Below are positions 51,867 to 60,729 of a stretch of DNA of 64,000 nt, in pieces (the first letter of the stretch is position 1; each line of letters opens with the position of its first letter). Under the pieces are notes generated by a model, which was not told the DNA's origin, ran no database searches, and saw nothing but the letters and a program-made list of their open reading frames with translations. A program made the position numbers and the translations under genes. The stretch comes from Nitrospira defluvii (GTDB lineage Bacteria > Nitrospirota > Nitrospiria > Nitrospirales > Nitrospiraceae): positions 248,001-312,000 of the forward strand of contig WYAX01000003.1 in the NCBI GenBank assembly GCA_011525625.1, read 5' to 3'.

Positions 51867-53333
51867 TCACTCTCCCGAAGGGGTCGTGAGCGGTGGTCGA
51901 TTCACCGGCCCGTCTAAGGCGGCGGAATGCTTGATCCGCTGCGGCACGAGAGACCCGACCGCCATGCCCGCCGCCGAAACCAGCAGGCCGACGAGTTGTG
52001 GGGGCCAGACTCGACCCGGCGTGACTGAGGCTTCCAGCAGCAACCAGGTCCCCAGGCCTGCCGCCATACCCACCAGCGCCCCCTGAGTGGTCGCACCCGG
52101 CCAATAGAGTCCTGCCAGCAACGGCACAAACGCCGCGACCAATGTCACCTTGTACGCGCTCTCCACCATTGTAAAAATGCTGGCTTTGGAATTGAGCGCA
52201 AACAGCAACACGATACCGGCAAACACGACCAGCACTGCGCGCATGACCCTCAGCAGGCCGCGGTCGCTGATGGTCGGCATGCAGACCTTGACGACATTCT
52301 CACTGAACGCCACCGATGGCGCGAGCAAGGTCGCCGACGAGCAACTCATGATCGCGGACAGCAGTGCGCCGAAAAAAATGATCTGCGCGACCATCGGCGT
52401 ATGCTGCAGGATGAGGGTCGGCAAAATGAGCTGCGAGTCCCGTTCCAGCAAACTCGCCGCCTGCGCCGGGTCGACGAGCGTAGCCGAGTACGCCAGAAAC
52501 ATCGGCACAAACGCAAACACAAAGTAGAGGGTGCCGCCCAGGACGGAACCCCGCACCGCTGTGCGTTCATCCCGGGCCGAGGTGATGCGCTGAAACACAT
52601 CCTGCTGCGGGATAGCCCCAAACATCATCGTCACCCACGCTCCCACAAACGGAATCCAGAGGTCCGGATCGGCCGGAGGGAAAAAATCGAGTTTCCCCGC
52701 CTCCGCCGCATGAGCCACCACCGTGCCCACTCCGCCGGCCAGGCCACTGATCACCGATCCGACGTACAACATGCCGCCCATAATGATCGTGATCTGGACA
52801 AAGTCGAGAATCGCCACGGAAAACATCCCCCCCAGCGTGGTGTAGGTCAGCACGATAAGCGCGCCCAACACCATTCCGGCAGGCTGACTCATGGCGCCGT
52901 CCGTCACGACGTTGAACACGAGGCCGAGGGCTTTGATCTGGGCCGACACCCAGCCGAGATACGAGGCCACGATGCAGAGGGTACACAGCACCTCCACCGC
53001 CCGGTTGTACCGCAACCGGTAAAAGTCCCCGATGGTGAGCAGATTCAGACGATAAAGACGAGGCGCGAAGAACAGGCCTGCCAGTATCAAGCAGAGGCTG
53101 GAGCCGAACGGATCGGCCACCACGGCTCGCAGTCCATCCTTGACGAAGGTGGCGGAGATGCCCAGTACCGTTTCGGCTCCGAACCAGGTGGCGAAGACAG
53201 TGGCCGTCACCACCGGCAGCGGGAGACTGCGTCCGGCAACGGCGAAGTCTGTGGCATTGTGAACCCGGGTGGCTGCATAGAGTCCGAGCCCGACCGAACA
53301 GGCAAGATACAGGATCACGAAGGATAGAAGCAT
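51867..53333 (-). CDS. Sodium:solute symporter family (SSS) transporter
   Basis: A 488-residue integral membrane protein with about 13 helices. Family marks: AGRSLPLPVVTATVFATWFG early on, then GLVFNVVTDG, a Gly-rich middle (GGMLYVGSVISGLAGGVGTV) and QQDVFQRITSARDERTAVRG. It uses the sodium gradient to import solutes such as sugars, proline, acetate or urea; the substrate cannot be read. It converges with the hybrid kinase gene. Confidence 0.9.
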   Translation of the reverse strand: MLLSFVILYLACSVGLGLYAATRVHNATDFAVAGRSLPLPVVTATVFATWFGAETVLGISATFVKDGLRAVVADPFGSSLCLILAGLFFAPRLYRLNLLTIGDFYRLRYNRAVEVLCTLCIVASYLGWVSAQIKALGLVFNVVTDGAMSQPAGMVLGALIVLTYTTLGGMFSVAILDFVQITIIMGGMLYVGSVISGLAGGVGTVVAHAAEAGKLDFFPPADPDLWIPFVGAWVTMMFGAIPQQDVFQRITSARDERTAVRGSVLGGTLYFVFAFVPMFLAYSATLVDPAQAASLLERDSQLILPTLILQHTPMVAQIIFFGALLSAIMSCSSATLLAPSVAFSENVVKVCMPTISDRGLLRVMRAVLVVFAGIVLLFALNSKASIFTMVESAYKVTLVAAFVPLLAGLYWPGATTQGALVGMAAGLGTWLLLEASVTPGRVWPPQLVGLLVSAAGMAVGSLVPQRIKHSAALDGPVNRPPLTTPSGE

Positions 53334-53518
53334 GCGGCTATCGACGCATCGGGGAGATCACCCCCGTTGACGGGTGACGTGGGAGGCGATTGTAGCGGCG
53401 ACCGCTCGTCTACGCAACGCCGTGGAGTCTGAACCGGTACGCGACAACCGTTGCAGAGGCGGCTCGCACAGGAAGAGAACTCCCGCGCAAGCTCCTCCAC
53501 GCTCTGGCAGAACAGCGG

Positions 53519-53779
53519 CTACTCCGTCTTGGCTTTCAGTTCCTCGACCTTCCCCTTGGTTTTCTCCCTGGCCGCATTCCCCTCTCCCCTGGCGCGCTCC
53601 ACTTCCGCCTAGACCCGATAGCCCTTGGCCTCCTCTACCGCGGCGGTCGCCTCACCCTTCAGTTCTTCGACCTTGGCCTTGGTGTCTCCCTTCATTTCCT
53701 CCATCTTGGCCTTCCTTTCACCGGCCCAACCGGGCGAACAGAGACCGACCAACGCGAACAGCATCGCCGACACAACCAT
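53519..53779 (-). pseudogene. Small exported Lys/Glu-rich helical protein interrupted by an in-frame TAG
   Basis: The frame from ATG 53779 encodes a signal peptide (MVVSAMLFALVGLCSPGWAG) and a charged helix with repeated KVEELKG/KMEEMKG units, and reaches TAG at 53609-53611 after 56 residues. The same frame then continues for 30 more codons with the same composition (AEVERARGEGNAAREKTKGK, then VEELKAKTE) to a second TAG at 53519. The matching repeats on both sides show that the amber codon interrupts a once longer protein of about 86 residues. It is a nonsense mutation, a sequencing error or, less likely, readthrough. The shorter protein may still be made. No clear ribosome site is seen. Confidence 0.6.
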
Positions 53780-54002
53780 GGTCGACTGTTTTATGGGTCG
53801 TCTCCTTCGCCGACAGGAAGGATGGATAGGCACCAGGGATCTGCTGCGAACGGTCTGCACCAAGGCCCCCTTCGCTGCACCGGCTGAAGCAAGCGATGGA
53901 ATCGTATGGATCACATCAGTCACGAACCGGAGCCCAACAGCTACCAATGACGAAAAACGATCATTTCGTTGACTCAGCAGCGGGCTGTGTTACGACTAGG
54001 AC

Positions 54003-54221
54003 ATGCGTTACTCACTCTACTTCGCTTGGGTCGTGGCCGTCCTGTCGCTCTGCATCTTAACGACGCTCGCCTCGTTTCCGACACTCGGTAACGGGGAACG
54101 TCCACAAGAGCCGAGGATCGTGGCAGGAGCGGAGAAGCTGCGGACGATCAAGATTCACCGGCTGCGGTGTAATCCGTTTACGTCCTCGTGCCACGCCTCC
54201 AAGCCCAAGCCGCAGCATTAA
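54003..54221 (+). CDS. Small exported protein of unknown function
   Basis: A 72-residue frame with a signal peptide or signal anchor (YFAWVVAVLSLCILTTLASF) followed by a basic, Cys-containing tail (RLRCNPFTSSCHASKPKPQH). The two Cys could form a disulphide. The ribosome site is weak. Accepted on its signal sequence and free-standing position, with caution. Confidence 0.45.
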   Translation: MRYSLYFAWVVAVLSLCILTTLASFPTLGNGERPQEPRIVAGAEKLRTIKIHRLRCNPFTSSCHASKPKPQH

Positions 54222-54246
54222 GTCCGGCCTCCCTGTCCCTTGCCCC

Positions 54247-55197
54247 TTAGGCCAAGGGAATGCGCGGGGCATTCCTGTCCAACCATTGGGCAAAGGTCTG
54301 CAAGCCGGGGTTGAGCGCACGAGCGATGGCCGGCTCACGCGCCGCGCAAAACACCGCGTTAACATCGCGTTTAAACTGAAACATGTTCCCGAGATCGTCG
54401 GCTCCGGGGAATCCGAAGGTTCGATAGACCTCCGGCGGCACGGCTTGGTACCGCACCTCCCGCCCGAGCGCCTTCGTCAACGCGGACGCCATTTGCGCGC
54501 CGGTCAGATGCTCTCCGGCGACACCGACCGTCTTCCCGAGATAGGCTTCCCGCTTCTTCACAATCCCGAACGCGCACGTCCCGATGTCCTCTCCCGCAAT
54601 ACCCGGCAACCTGGCCTCCCCCATCGGAAGCGTAAAGTCCAAGATGCCGTCCGGTCCCGGCTTCGGCCCCATCCCGAAGTGGATGAGATTGTCCCAGTAG
54701 AAAGAGGTGAGCAGAAACGTGGTCGGCACTCCGAGTTGCTTGAACACCTGATCCGCCTCACCTTTCGCGTCAAAATGAGGCACCTTATACTTCCCGAGCA
54801 GCGTCGGCATCCGGTTGTCGGAAAGCGGTATCCATCGCCGCGTATCTTCCAGCGTGGACCAGACGACATGCTGCACTCCGGTCGCCTGAGCCGCCTTGGC
54901 CATCGCTTCCGCCTCGGCAAACTCCCGTTCCGGTGACATATGCGCCCAAAAGAATGTGACGCAAAATGCCCCGGCCGCTCCCGCGAACGCCCGCTTGAGA
55001 CTCTCGACGTCATGCACATCGGCCGCCACCACCTCCGCGCCGAGCCCCGATAGTTCCCTGGCCTTCTCCGAATTCACATCCCTGGTCAATGCGCGCACCG
55101 TGAAACCACTGGCAGGATCGGCCAATATCGCCCGCACCAAGCCACCACCTTGCATGCCGGTCGCCCCGACCACCGCAATGACCTGCTTCTGTCCCAT
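54247..55197 (-). CDS. NmrA/HSCARG-like NAD(P)-binding protein
   Basis: A 316-residue atypical short-chain dehydrogenase. The N-terminal loop VVGATGMQGGGLVRAIL is the NmrA-type GxxGxxG motif; VRALTRDVNSEKA binds the cofactor phosphate and VAADVHD follows. The catalytic Tyr/Lys pair of true SDRs is not evident, as in NmrA redox sensors. The middle (FLLTSFYWDNLIHFGMGP) and the C-terminal half match the HSCARG-like group. The ATG at 55197 has AGGAGAAGGG upstream. It may act as a cofactor sensor or a quinone reductase. Confidence 0.82.
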   Translation of the reverse strand: MGQKQVIAVVGATGMQGGGLVRAILADPASGFTVRALTRDVNSEKARELSGLGAEVVAADVHDVESLKRAFAGAAGAFCVTFFWAHMSPEREFAEAEAMAKAAQATGVQHVVWSTLEDTRRWIPLSDNRMPTLLGKYKVPHFDAKGEADQVFKQLGVPTTFLLTSFYWDNLIHFGMGPKPGPDGILDFTLPMGEARLPGIAGEDIGTCAFGIVKKREAYLGKTVGVAGEHLTGAQMASALTKALGREVRYQAVPPEVYRTFGFPGADDLGNMFQFKRDVNAVFCAAREPAIARALNPGLQTFAQWLDRNAPRIPLA

Positions 55198-55360
55198 ATT
55201 CCCTTCTCCTTTTGTCTCTCTTGTCTCTGTCACCGCACAAATTCTGCGCCGCCTCTGTCAACCGACAAGACCGTGATTCGTTTCCCTCGCTACAAGCCGG
55301 ATCTGGCCTTCGCCGACAGAGCCATGTTACGCTGTGCATAGCTCGCCAGGGAGGAGTCGT

Positions 55361-55855
55361 ATGGTACGTCGCCTGACTCACCGATTGGAATCCCTTCGGC
55401 ATCACCTTGCCTCGATCGTCATGGGATTGAGCACTGTGCTTGTCGCCCTTCCCGTATACGCGGCAGACAGCGCAGGCCCCTGGGAATGCTCGAACTATAC
55501 CGGTGATGCGCATACCCGATGTTTGCAGGCGTTCATCGAGATCCAGCGCGACAAGATCTCGAAACTGGAGGCGGAAGTCCGGGCACAGCAGAGCACCGTC
55601 GGCCAGTTGAAGGAGCAGGCCGACCGGCAGAACGCCATGACCGCCGAGCTGCAGCGACACATGGCAGAGCGATCCTCCTCGGTCTCAACCTACAGCTACA
55701 TGGCACCGGGGCTGCTCTACAGCTACCCTTCGGTCGGATTCGGCTTGTACCTGGGACGCTCCTGGATCTACGGGTCACCGTTCTACGCTCGCCCCTATGC
55801 CTGGGGACCACGTTTCTATCGACCCTACTATGGGAGAGGGCACCGGCGCTGGTAA
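55361..55855 (+). CDS. Exported coiled-coil protein with Tyr/Gly/Arg-rich tail
   Basis: A 164-residue protein. A signal peptide (about 1-35, ending PVYAAD) is followed by a Cys pair (WECSNYTGDAHTRCL), a coiled coil (KISKLEAEVRAQQSTVGQLK, continuing to about residue 105) and a tail rich in Tyr, Pro, Gly and Arg (RPYAWGPRFYRPYYGRGHRR). A ribosome site GGGAGGAG fixes the ATG at 55361. It is probably envelope-located. No family recognised. Confidence 0.7.
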   Translation: MVRRLTHRLESLRHHLASIVMGLSTVLVALPVYAADSAGPWECSNYTGDAHTRCLQAFIEIQRDKISKLEAEVRAQQSTVGQLKEQADRQNAMTAELQRHMAERSSSVSTYSYMAPGLLYSYPSVGFGLYLGRSWIYGSPFYARPYAWGPRFYRPYYGRGHRRW

Positions 55856-56053
55856 ACGCCGCCCACGGACCTTCTGCTTCCCCTCCCGTCAGCCGCCGCA
55901 CAGGCTGGACCTGCCCCCTCTCACAGTGGGTCCCCGACATCGGCCGGTCAATGCCGACCGGTCCGTGGGACAGCTCCGAATCCGATGGCTGCTCAGCGAT
56001 TGACGATCCCGCGGCATTGCGATTAAGGTGTGCCGCTCAAGGAGCATCACATC

Positions 56054-56998
56054 ATGACCGGACAGGCGCAATTTCCGCACGAGCAGACCGAGGCAGGCGA
56101 ATTCATACGCCAAGACGACGCGTTCCGTCAGTGGGTGACGGCGGACGGCCGATCGGGCTATCCCGCCGCGATCGGACGTTATCATCTCTATGTTTCACTG
56201 GCCTGCCCCTGGGCACATCGCACGATCATTGTCCGCACACTCAAGCAGCTGGAGTCGGTCGTCGGCATGACCGTCGTAGACCCGCTTCGAGACGAGCGGG
56301 GCTGGGCCTTTCGCGACGGACCAGGCCATTCGATCGATCCGATCAATGGATTTCACTTCCTGAGCGAGGCCTATCGCCTGACCGACCCCGCCTACCGAGG
56401 GCGTGTCACCGTACCAGTCTTATGGGATACCGTCGCACAGCGCATCGTGAGTAATTCCGACGACGATCTCATGCGGATGCTCAACGGGGAGTTCAACCGC
56501 TTCACCGCGAGTACGCTGGACCTCTATCCGACAGCCCTCCGCCCGGACATCGACGAGATGAACACGTTTCTCTATGAGCAGGTGAACAACGGCGTGTACC
56601 GGGCGGGATTCGCGACGTCTCAACGGGTCTACGAACAGGCGGCTCGCTCACTCTTTGCCGCACTGGATCAACTGGAAACCAGACTCAGCCAACGCCGCTA
56701 TCTCTTCGGCGGGCACTTCGTCGAATCCGATTGGCGCCTCTTCGTCACGCTGATCCGGTTCGACGCCGTCTATCACGGACACTTCAAGTGTAATGTCCGG
56801 CGCATCATCGACTACCCCAATCTATCCGGCTACCTCAAGGACCTCTATCAGGTGACCGGCATCGCAGACACCGTGAACTTCGACCATATCAAGCGGCACT
56901 ACTACATGACGCACGACGATATCAACCCCACCCGCATCGTCCCCATCGGTCCGCAGCTGGATTTAGACAGCCCTCACGGACGAGACAGGGTCTCCTGA
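56054..56998 (+). CDS. Glutathionyl-hydroquinone reductase-like GST (YqjG/PcpF type)
   Basis: A 314-residue glutathione transferase of the xi/omega-like class. The active-site Cys lies in SLACPWAHRTIIV (CPWA, typical of GS-hydroquinone reductases), with the cis-Pro in RVTVPVLWD and the motif SNSDDDLMRMLN that binds glutathione. The C-terminal helical domain ends with KRHYYMTHDDINPTRIVPIG, a family signature. It reduces glutathionylated quinones and keeps quinone pools clean. The ATG at 56054 has AAGGAG upstream; a GTG at 56030 is possible. Presumably cytoplasmic. Confidence 0.92.
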   Translation: MTGQAQFPHEQTEAGEFIRQDDAFRQWVTADGRSGYPAAIGRYHLYVSLACPWAHRTIIVRTLKQLESVVGMTVVDPLRDERGWAFRDGPGHSIDPINGFHFLSEAYRLTDPAYRGRVTVPVLWDTVAQRIVSNSDDDLMRMLNGEFNRFTASTLDLYPTALRPDIDEMNTFLYEQVNNGVYRAGFATSQRVYEQAARSLFAALDQLETRLSQRRYLFGGHFVESDWRLFVTLIRFDAVYHGHFKCNVRRIIDYPNLSGYLKDLYQVTGIADTVNFDHIKRHYYMTHDDINPTRIVPIGPQLDLDSPHGRDRVS

Positions 56999-57113
56999 TA
57001 GGCCGGGTCGCCCCCTCCCGGCTGCATGCTGAAACAGAGGGCATGCTGACCCAGCTTGGACGCCGGACAGGCCTTCGATTAGATGTGTCACCCGACTACT
57101 CCGTGCTCCGAGC

Positions 57114-57235
57114 AGGCTGCTCAAAACGACCTCCCGCTAGGCCGCAGGCGAGTCACAACCGGAGGCGTACCCGCAGGGGTACGTCGAGGATTTTGACGAG
57201 CCGAGAACGACGCGGGAGACCGTTTTCAGCAGCCT
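57114..57235. repeat. 122-bp imperfect palindrome (REP/MITE-like)
   Basis: The two 24-base ends are inverted copies with about three mismatches (AGGCTGCTCAAAACGACCTC... against ...CCGTTTTCAGCAGCCT reversed). A nested hairpin (GGCGTACCC/GGGTACGTC) lies near the middle. No coding frame in it is convincing. Size, terminal inverted repeats and intergenic position suggest a short mobile or repetitive element. Only one copy is seen in this window. Confidence 0.7.
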
Positions 57236-57316
57236 CTCCAAGAATTATCTTGAGCCGCAGAGGCTCCCTGGCATATGGTGAGCCCAGTCATGCTGTTACA
57301 GCAGAAAGGATCCTCT

Positions 57317-57994
57317 ATGCGCCATGTGACCGGTGCCGTGTCCGCAGTCGTGCTCCTCATGTCCTCACTCAGTTGGGCAGCCGCCCCTGAGCCGGCCAAT
57401 GACGAGCAGAAAACGTTGTATGCCCTGGGTGTCGCCATCAGCCAATCTCTCACGCCCTTCACATTGAACGAGTCCGAACTCGAGTTCGTCAAATCCGGTC
57501 TCGCCGACGGCGTGTTGAAACGCTCACAGAAGGTGGACCTGAATGTGTACGGGCCGAAGATTCAGCAGATGCAGCAGGTGCGGGCCAATGCGCTGGCCGA
57601 TGTCGAAAAGAAGGCCGGGGCGACGTTCCTGACCAAAGCCGCTGCGGAACCGGGCGCCCGTAAGACGGAGTCGGGCGCCATCATCACAACCATCAAAGAA
57701 GGCAAGGGCGCGACTCCGAAAGCCACGGATACGGTGAAGGTGCATTATCACGGGACCCTGATCGATGGCACCGTCTTCGATAGCTCCGTGAAACGCGGCG
57801 AACCGGCCACATTCCCGCTGAACCAGGTCATCAAGTGCTGGACCGAAGCGGTGCAAACGATCAAGGTCGGCGGCAAGAGCAAGTTGGTGTGCCCCTCCGG
57901 CATCGCCTACGGCGACCGTGGATCACCCCCGGTGATCAAGCCCGGGGCCACACTGGTCTTCGAAGTCGAACTGCTTGATATCGTGAAGCAATAA
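57317..57994 (+). CDS. Periplasmic FKBP-type peptidyl-prolyl isomerase
   Basis: A 225-residue protein of the Mip/FkpA type. A signal peptide (about 1-21, ending SWAAAP) and a helical dimerisation domain (about 25-115) are followed by one FKBP domain (about 125-225) with VKVHYHGTLIDGTVFDSSVK, the binding-pocket GSPPVIKPGATLVFEVELLD and AYGDRGSP. It helps proline-containing proteins fold in the periplasm. A ribosome site AAAGGA fixes the ATG at 57317. Confidence 0.93.
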   Translation: MRHVTGAVSAVVLLMSSLSWAAAPEPANDEQKTLYALGVAISQSLTPFTLNESELEFVKSGLADGVLKRSQKVDLNVYGPKIQQMQQVRANALADVEKKAGATFLTKAAAEPGARKTESGAIITTIKEGKGATPKATDTVKVHYHGTLIDGTVFDSSVKRGEPATFPLNQVIKCWTEAVQTIKVGGKSKLVCPSGIAYGDRGSPPVIKPGATLVFEVELLDIVKQ

Positions 57995-58121
57995 CCTCTC
58001 CGATCGGGACACGTCCGCCGGGCCCCCCGGCGGACGCTGCTTGGCACCTTCCCCCGTTTCCTCATTAAGTATTCGAAGCACCCAGCCGATAAGGGTACCA
58101 GGTCAGGAGGTCTGCGCCGCC

Positions 58122-59117
58122 ATGCGCAACCCACCCGTACCGGAGAGACACACCAACCAGCAGTCGGAGTCACCACGAATGCTGACACACATACAGCTAC
58201 CGCCACTTCCTCAATTACTCCTGGTCGATGACTCGCCCGTCAACCTCGACCTGCTCAATCATCACCTCCGCGGGAGAGACTATACCTGCGTGACGGCATC
58301 GAGCGGCGGGCGCGCGTGGGAACTCCTGGAACAGGAACCAGACCGGTTTTACGCCGTCGTGCTCGATCGCATGATGCCGGAAATGGACGGCATGGAAGTC
58401 CTTATGAGAATGAAGCAACACCCGGTGCTGAGCCAGATTCCAGTGATCATGCAAACCGCGGCCGGCACCCAACAGCAGATACTCGAGGGGCTGCAAGCCG
58501 GCGCCTACTACTACCTGGTGAAACCCTACGATAAAGCGACGCTGCTGGCGATCGTCGACGCGGCCGTGCGTGATCACAGCAACTACTTAGAGATACGACA
58601 GGACCTCCGCCGCACCACCGCCACGATGGGGTTGTTGGAGTCGGCCACCTTCACGTTCAGATCGCCGGACGAGGCCAAGAACCTTGCCACGCTGCTCGCC
58701 CATGCCTATCCAGATGCGAATCGCGTGGTCACCGGCATCCTGGAACTCACCTTGAATGCCGTTGAGCACGGCAACCTGGAAATCGGGTACGCGCAGAAAA
58801 CGCAACTGATCGAGGAAGACAAGCTAGACGAAGAAATCACTCGCCGCCTGAACGATCCGCTGTATGCCTCACGTGTGGCGACGGCTCACTTTGCCCGTCA
58901 AACGACCAAGCTGTCCTTACAGATTACCGACCAGGGCAAGGGGTTCGACTGGAAAAAGTATTTGGACTTCGATCCCGACCGTGCTTTTGATACCCACGGC
59001 CGAGGCATCGCCATGGCCAACAAGCTCAGCTTCGATCACATCGAATACCGCGGCACGGGCAACCGGGTCATCACCGTGCTCGACCTCACCCCTGCCCCGC
59101 AAGTGCTGGTCGCGTAA
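58122..59117 (+). CDS. Receiver domain fused to an anti-sigma-type HATPase domain
   Basis: A 331-residue protein. An N-terminal REC domain (about 28-145) has LLLVDDSPVNLDLL, VLDRMMPEMDG with the acceptor Asp, and YLVKPYDKATL with the Lys. The C-terminal half is a GHKL ATPase domain of the RsbW/SpoIIAB type (LELTLNAVEHGNLEIGY, ITDQGKGFDWKKY and GRGIAMANKLSF), without HisKA. It could be a switch in a partner-switching (anti-sigma/anti-anti-sigma) path controlled by phosphorylation, but no such partners are nearby. The ATG at 58122 follows AGGAGGT with a long gap; 58179 is an alternative. Confidence 0.85.
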   Translation: MRNPPVPERHTNQQSESPRMLTHIQLPPLPQLLLVDDSPVNLDLLNHHLRGRDYTCVTASSGGRAWELLEQEPDRFYAVVLDRMMPEMDGMEVLMRMKQHPVLSQIPVIMQTAAGTQQQILEGLQAGAYYYLVKPYDKATLLAIVDAAVRDHSNYLEIRQDLRRTTATMGLLESATFTFRSPDEAKNLATLLAHAYPDANRVVTGILELTLNAVEHGNLEIGYAQKTQLIEEDKLDEEITRRLNDPLYASRVATAHFARQTTKLSLQITDQGKGFDWKKYLDFDPDRAFDTHGRGIAMANKLSFDHIEYRGTGNRVITVLDLTPAPQVLVA

Positions 59118-59186
59118 ATCGCACCAGCCGGCTGCCGTTCCCACTCTCGATCGGACCTTCCCCGGACATTCATCGCCGATACCGGT

Positions 59187-60587
59187 CTACCGAATCGTGA
59201 CGGTCGAGACCTCGTACCAGCGATCCGCCCTCTTGCCCTCGATCGCCAAGTCGACATGCGCGGAGCGACCATCTTCGGCAAGCACAGCAAGATCCAGCGC
59301 ATAGGTCCCGACGGACAGGGTGCGCGGCACCAGCACCCAGTCCCGGACCTCGTACGGTGCACCGGGCAGCCACTGCCTCAGATCGGCCGCACTCGTCCAT
59401 TGGGCCACCACCTGACCCGAGGCGGACCGTAACCGATAGGCCAGGGGCCATGCGTGATAGACAGGCGCCACCCCCCTATTCTCCCAGCGTGACTGCAGCA
59501 GCAGGCGCTCACCCGGACGCCCTTCAGCCGGGTGCATGATCTCGACCGGCACCAAGCGATACCCGATCTTCTTCAGAAACTCATCGATGCGCGGCCGCCA
59601 GGCGGCGGGAACCGGTTTCGACTTGGCATTGAGCACGGAGACGTGCCACTCCAGCCCTTTGCTCAGGATGCGGTCGAGGTCGAACCCTCGCTCATACCAT
59701 TCGTGAATATAGCCGCAGACCTCCATCTGCACCGGTCCATGCTTCCACGCATCGGCCACTACCTGCGACTCCAAGGCCGGGGCGTACGCATGCTCCATAT
59801 GGTTCCAGTCTGGGGAAAAATACCCGTAGTCACCGAAGCAATCACCTCGCCAGCCTGCCCCTCGCGCGGTCGCATACGGCAATGGTCCACCATGAAGCAT
59901 CACCAGCGGAGTCCCCGCAAAATATGTAAAGTACCAGTCCGTAATGGCGAGCTGATTCGCGTCGCTCGGGTAATAGGCCTTGCATTGCGCTTCCACGCCT
60001 TCGCAGCAGGCCGTATTCCATTCCCCCCAGCAGCCCACCGATCCGATATCGACATGATCGATGTCGAGTGATCGGCCATACCGGTCGCCGAAGGCGCGGA
60101 TGAGCCGTTCATGGTAGTCGAGAAAAATAGGATGGTTATAGTCGGGGAAAATGCCGTCCGATTCTTTGACGCTGCCCACCCCCTTATCAAGCAACCACTG
60201 CGGGGTGCCGGTCTTGTACTCGGAGACGATGCGAATGGCGAGCGTCTCGCCCTTGGCCTTCGCCTGGGCGATGATCCCGTCCACCAACGCAAAATTATAC
60301 TGGCCCTCCGCCGGCTCCAGCTCAGCCCAGGGCCAGCGGAAATAAGCGACCGTCGTATGCGGATATTCATCGGCCTCTGGAGGATGGCCGAACCCGAAGT
60401 GGAAATCGGCAAATCCCATTCCGGGATTATCAAGCACGTCGTCGATTTCACGAGGCTGCACGACCACGAGCTTCCCCACAGAGGTCGCCGTCATCGGGTC
60501 CGATCCGCCGCTGAGGGGAGGGACGCAGGCAGCCAGGCTTAGCCCTATCATGACCAGCAGCGCCCGTTTGGATCGCCCTCTCTGCAT
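59187..60587 (-). CDS. DUF4832-type lipoprotein, glycoside-hydrolase-like fold
   Basis: A 466-residue lipoprotein (signal MQRGRSKRALLVMIGLSLAA then Cys). After it comes a domain resembling DUF4832/beta-galactosidase-type TIM barrels: NPGMGFADFHFG, then TTVAYFRWPWAELEPAEGQY (the early strand motif of GH42-like enzymes), HVDIGSVGCWGEWN and a C-terminal beta-sandwich (RLLLQSRWENRGVAPVYHAW). Substrate unknown; it may act on extracellular polysaccharide. The ATG at 60587 has AAAGGAGC upstream; the longer frame to 60827 covers the promoter region of the divergent SDR. Confidence 0.75.
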   Translation of the reverse strand: MQRGRSKRALLVMIGLSLAACVPPLSGGSDPMTATSVGKLVVVQPREIDDVLDNPGMGFADFHFGFGHPPEADEYPHTTVAYFRWPWAELEPAEGQYNFALVDGIIAQAKAKGETLAIRIVSEYKTGTPQWLLDKGVGSVKESDGIFPDYNHPIFLDYHERLIRAFGDRYGRSLDIDHVDIGSVGCWGEWNTACCEGVEAQCKAYYPSDANQLAITDWYFTYFAGTPLVMLHGGPLPYATARGAGWRGDCFGDYGYFSPDWNHMEHAYAPALESQVVADAWKHGPVQMEVCGYIHEWYERGFDLDRILSKGLEWHVSVLNAKSKPVPAAWRPRIDEFLKKIGYRLVPVEIMHPAEGRPGERLLLQSRWENRGVAPVYHAWPLAYRLRSASGQVVAQWTSAADLRQWLPGAPYEVRDWVLVPRTLSVGTYALDLAVLAEDGRSAHVDLAIEGKRADRWYEVSTVTIR

Positions 60588-60729
60588 GCCTGCTCCTTTC
60601 ATCGATCGCGCCCCGGAGTACGCGGGGCCGAAGGCACGCGCCTGAACGTACTCCACCCGATGCATCCGACTGTAGGGTCCGGCCGCAAAGTATGGTAGGG
60701 TACGCGCCCAGGCACGAGGAATGCGAGAT

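Noticed and set aside
52401..53327. A 308-codon open frame on the + strand
   Set aside because: Antisense to the sodium/solute symporter; His/Arg/Gly-rich shadow without a start signal.
53374..53829. A 151-codon Pro/Arg/Ser-rich frame on the + strand
   Set aside because: Antisense to the Lys/Glu-rich helical gene; its composition is the complement of that repeat.
57043..57390. A 115-codon frame on the + strand
   Set aside because: It runs through the palindromic repeat and into the FKBP gene start in another frame; no ribosome site or domain.
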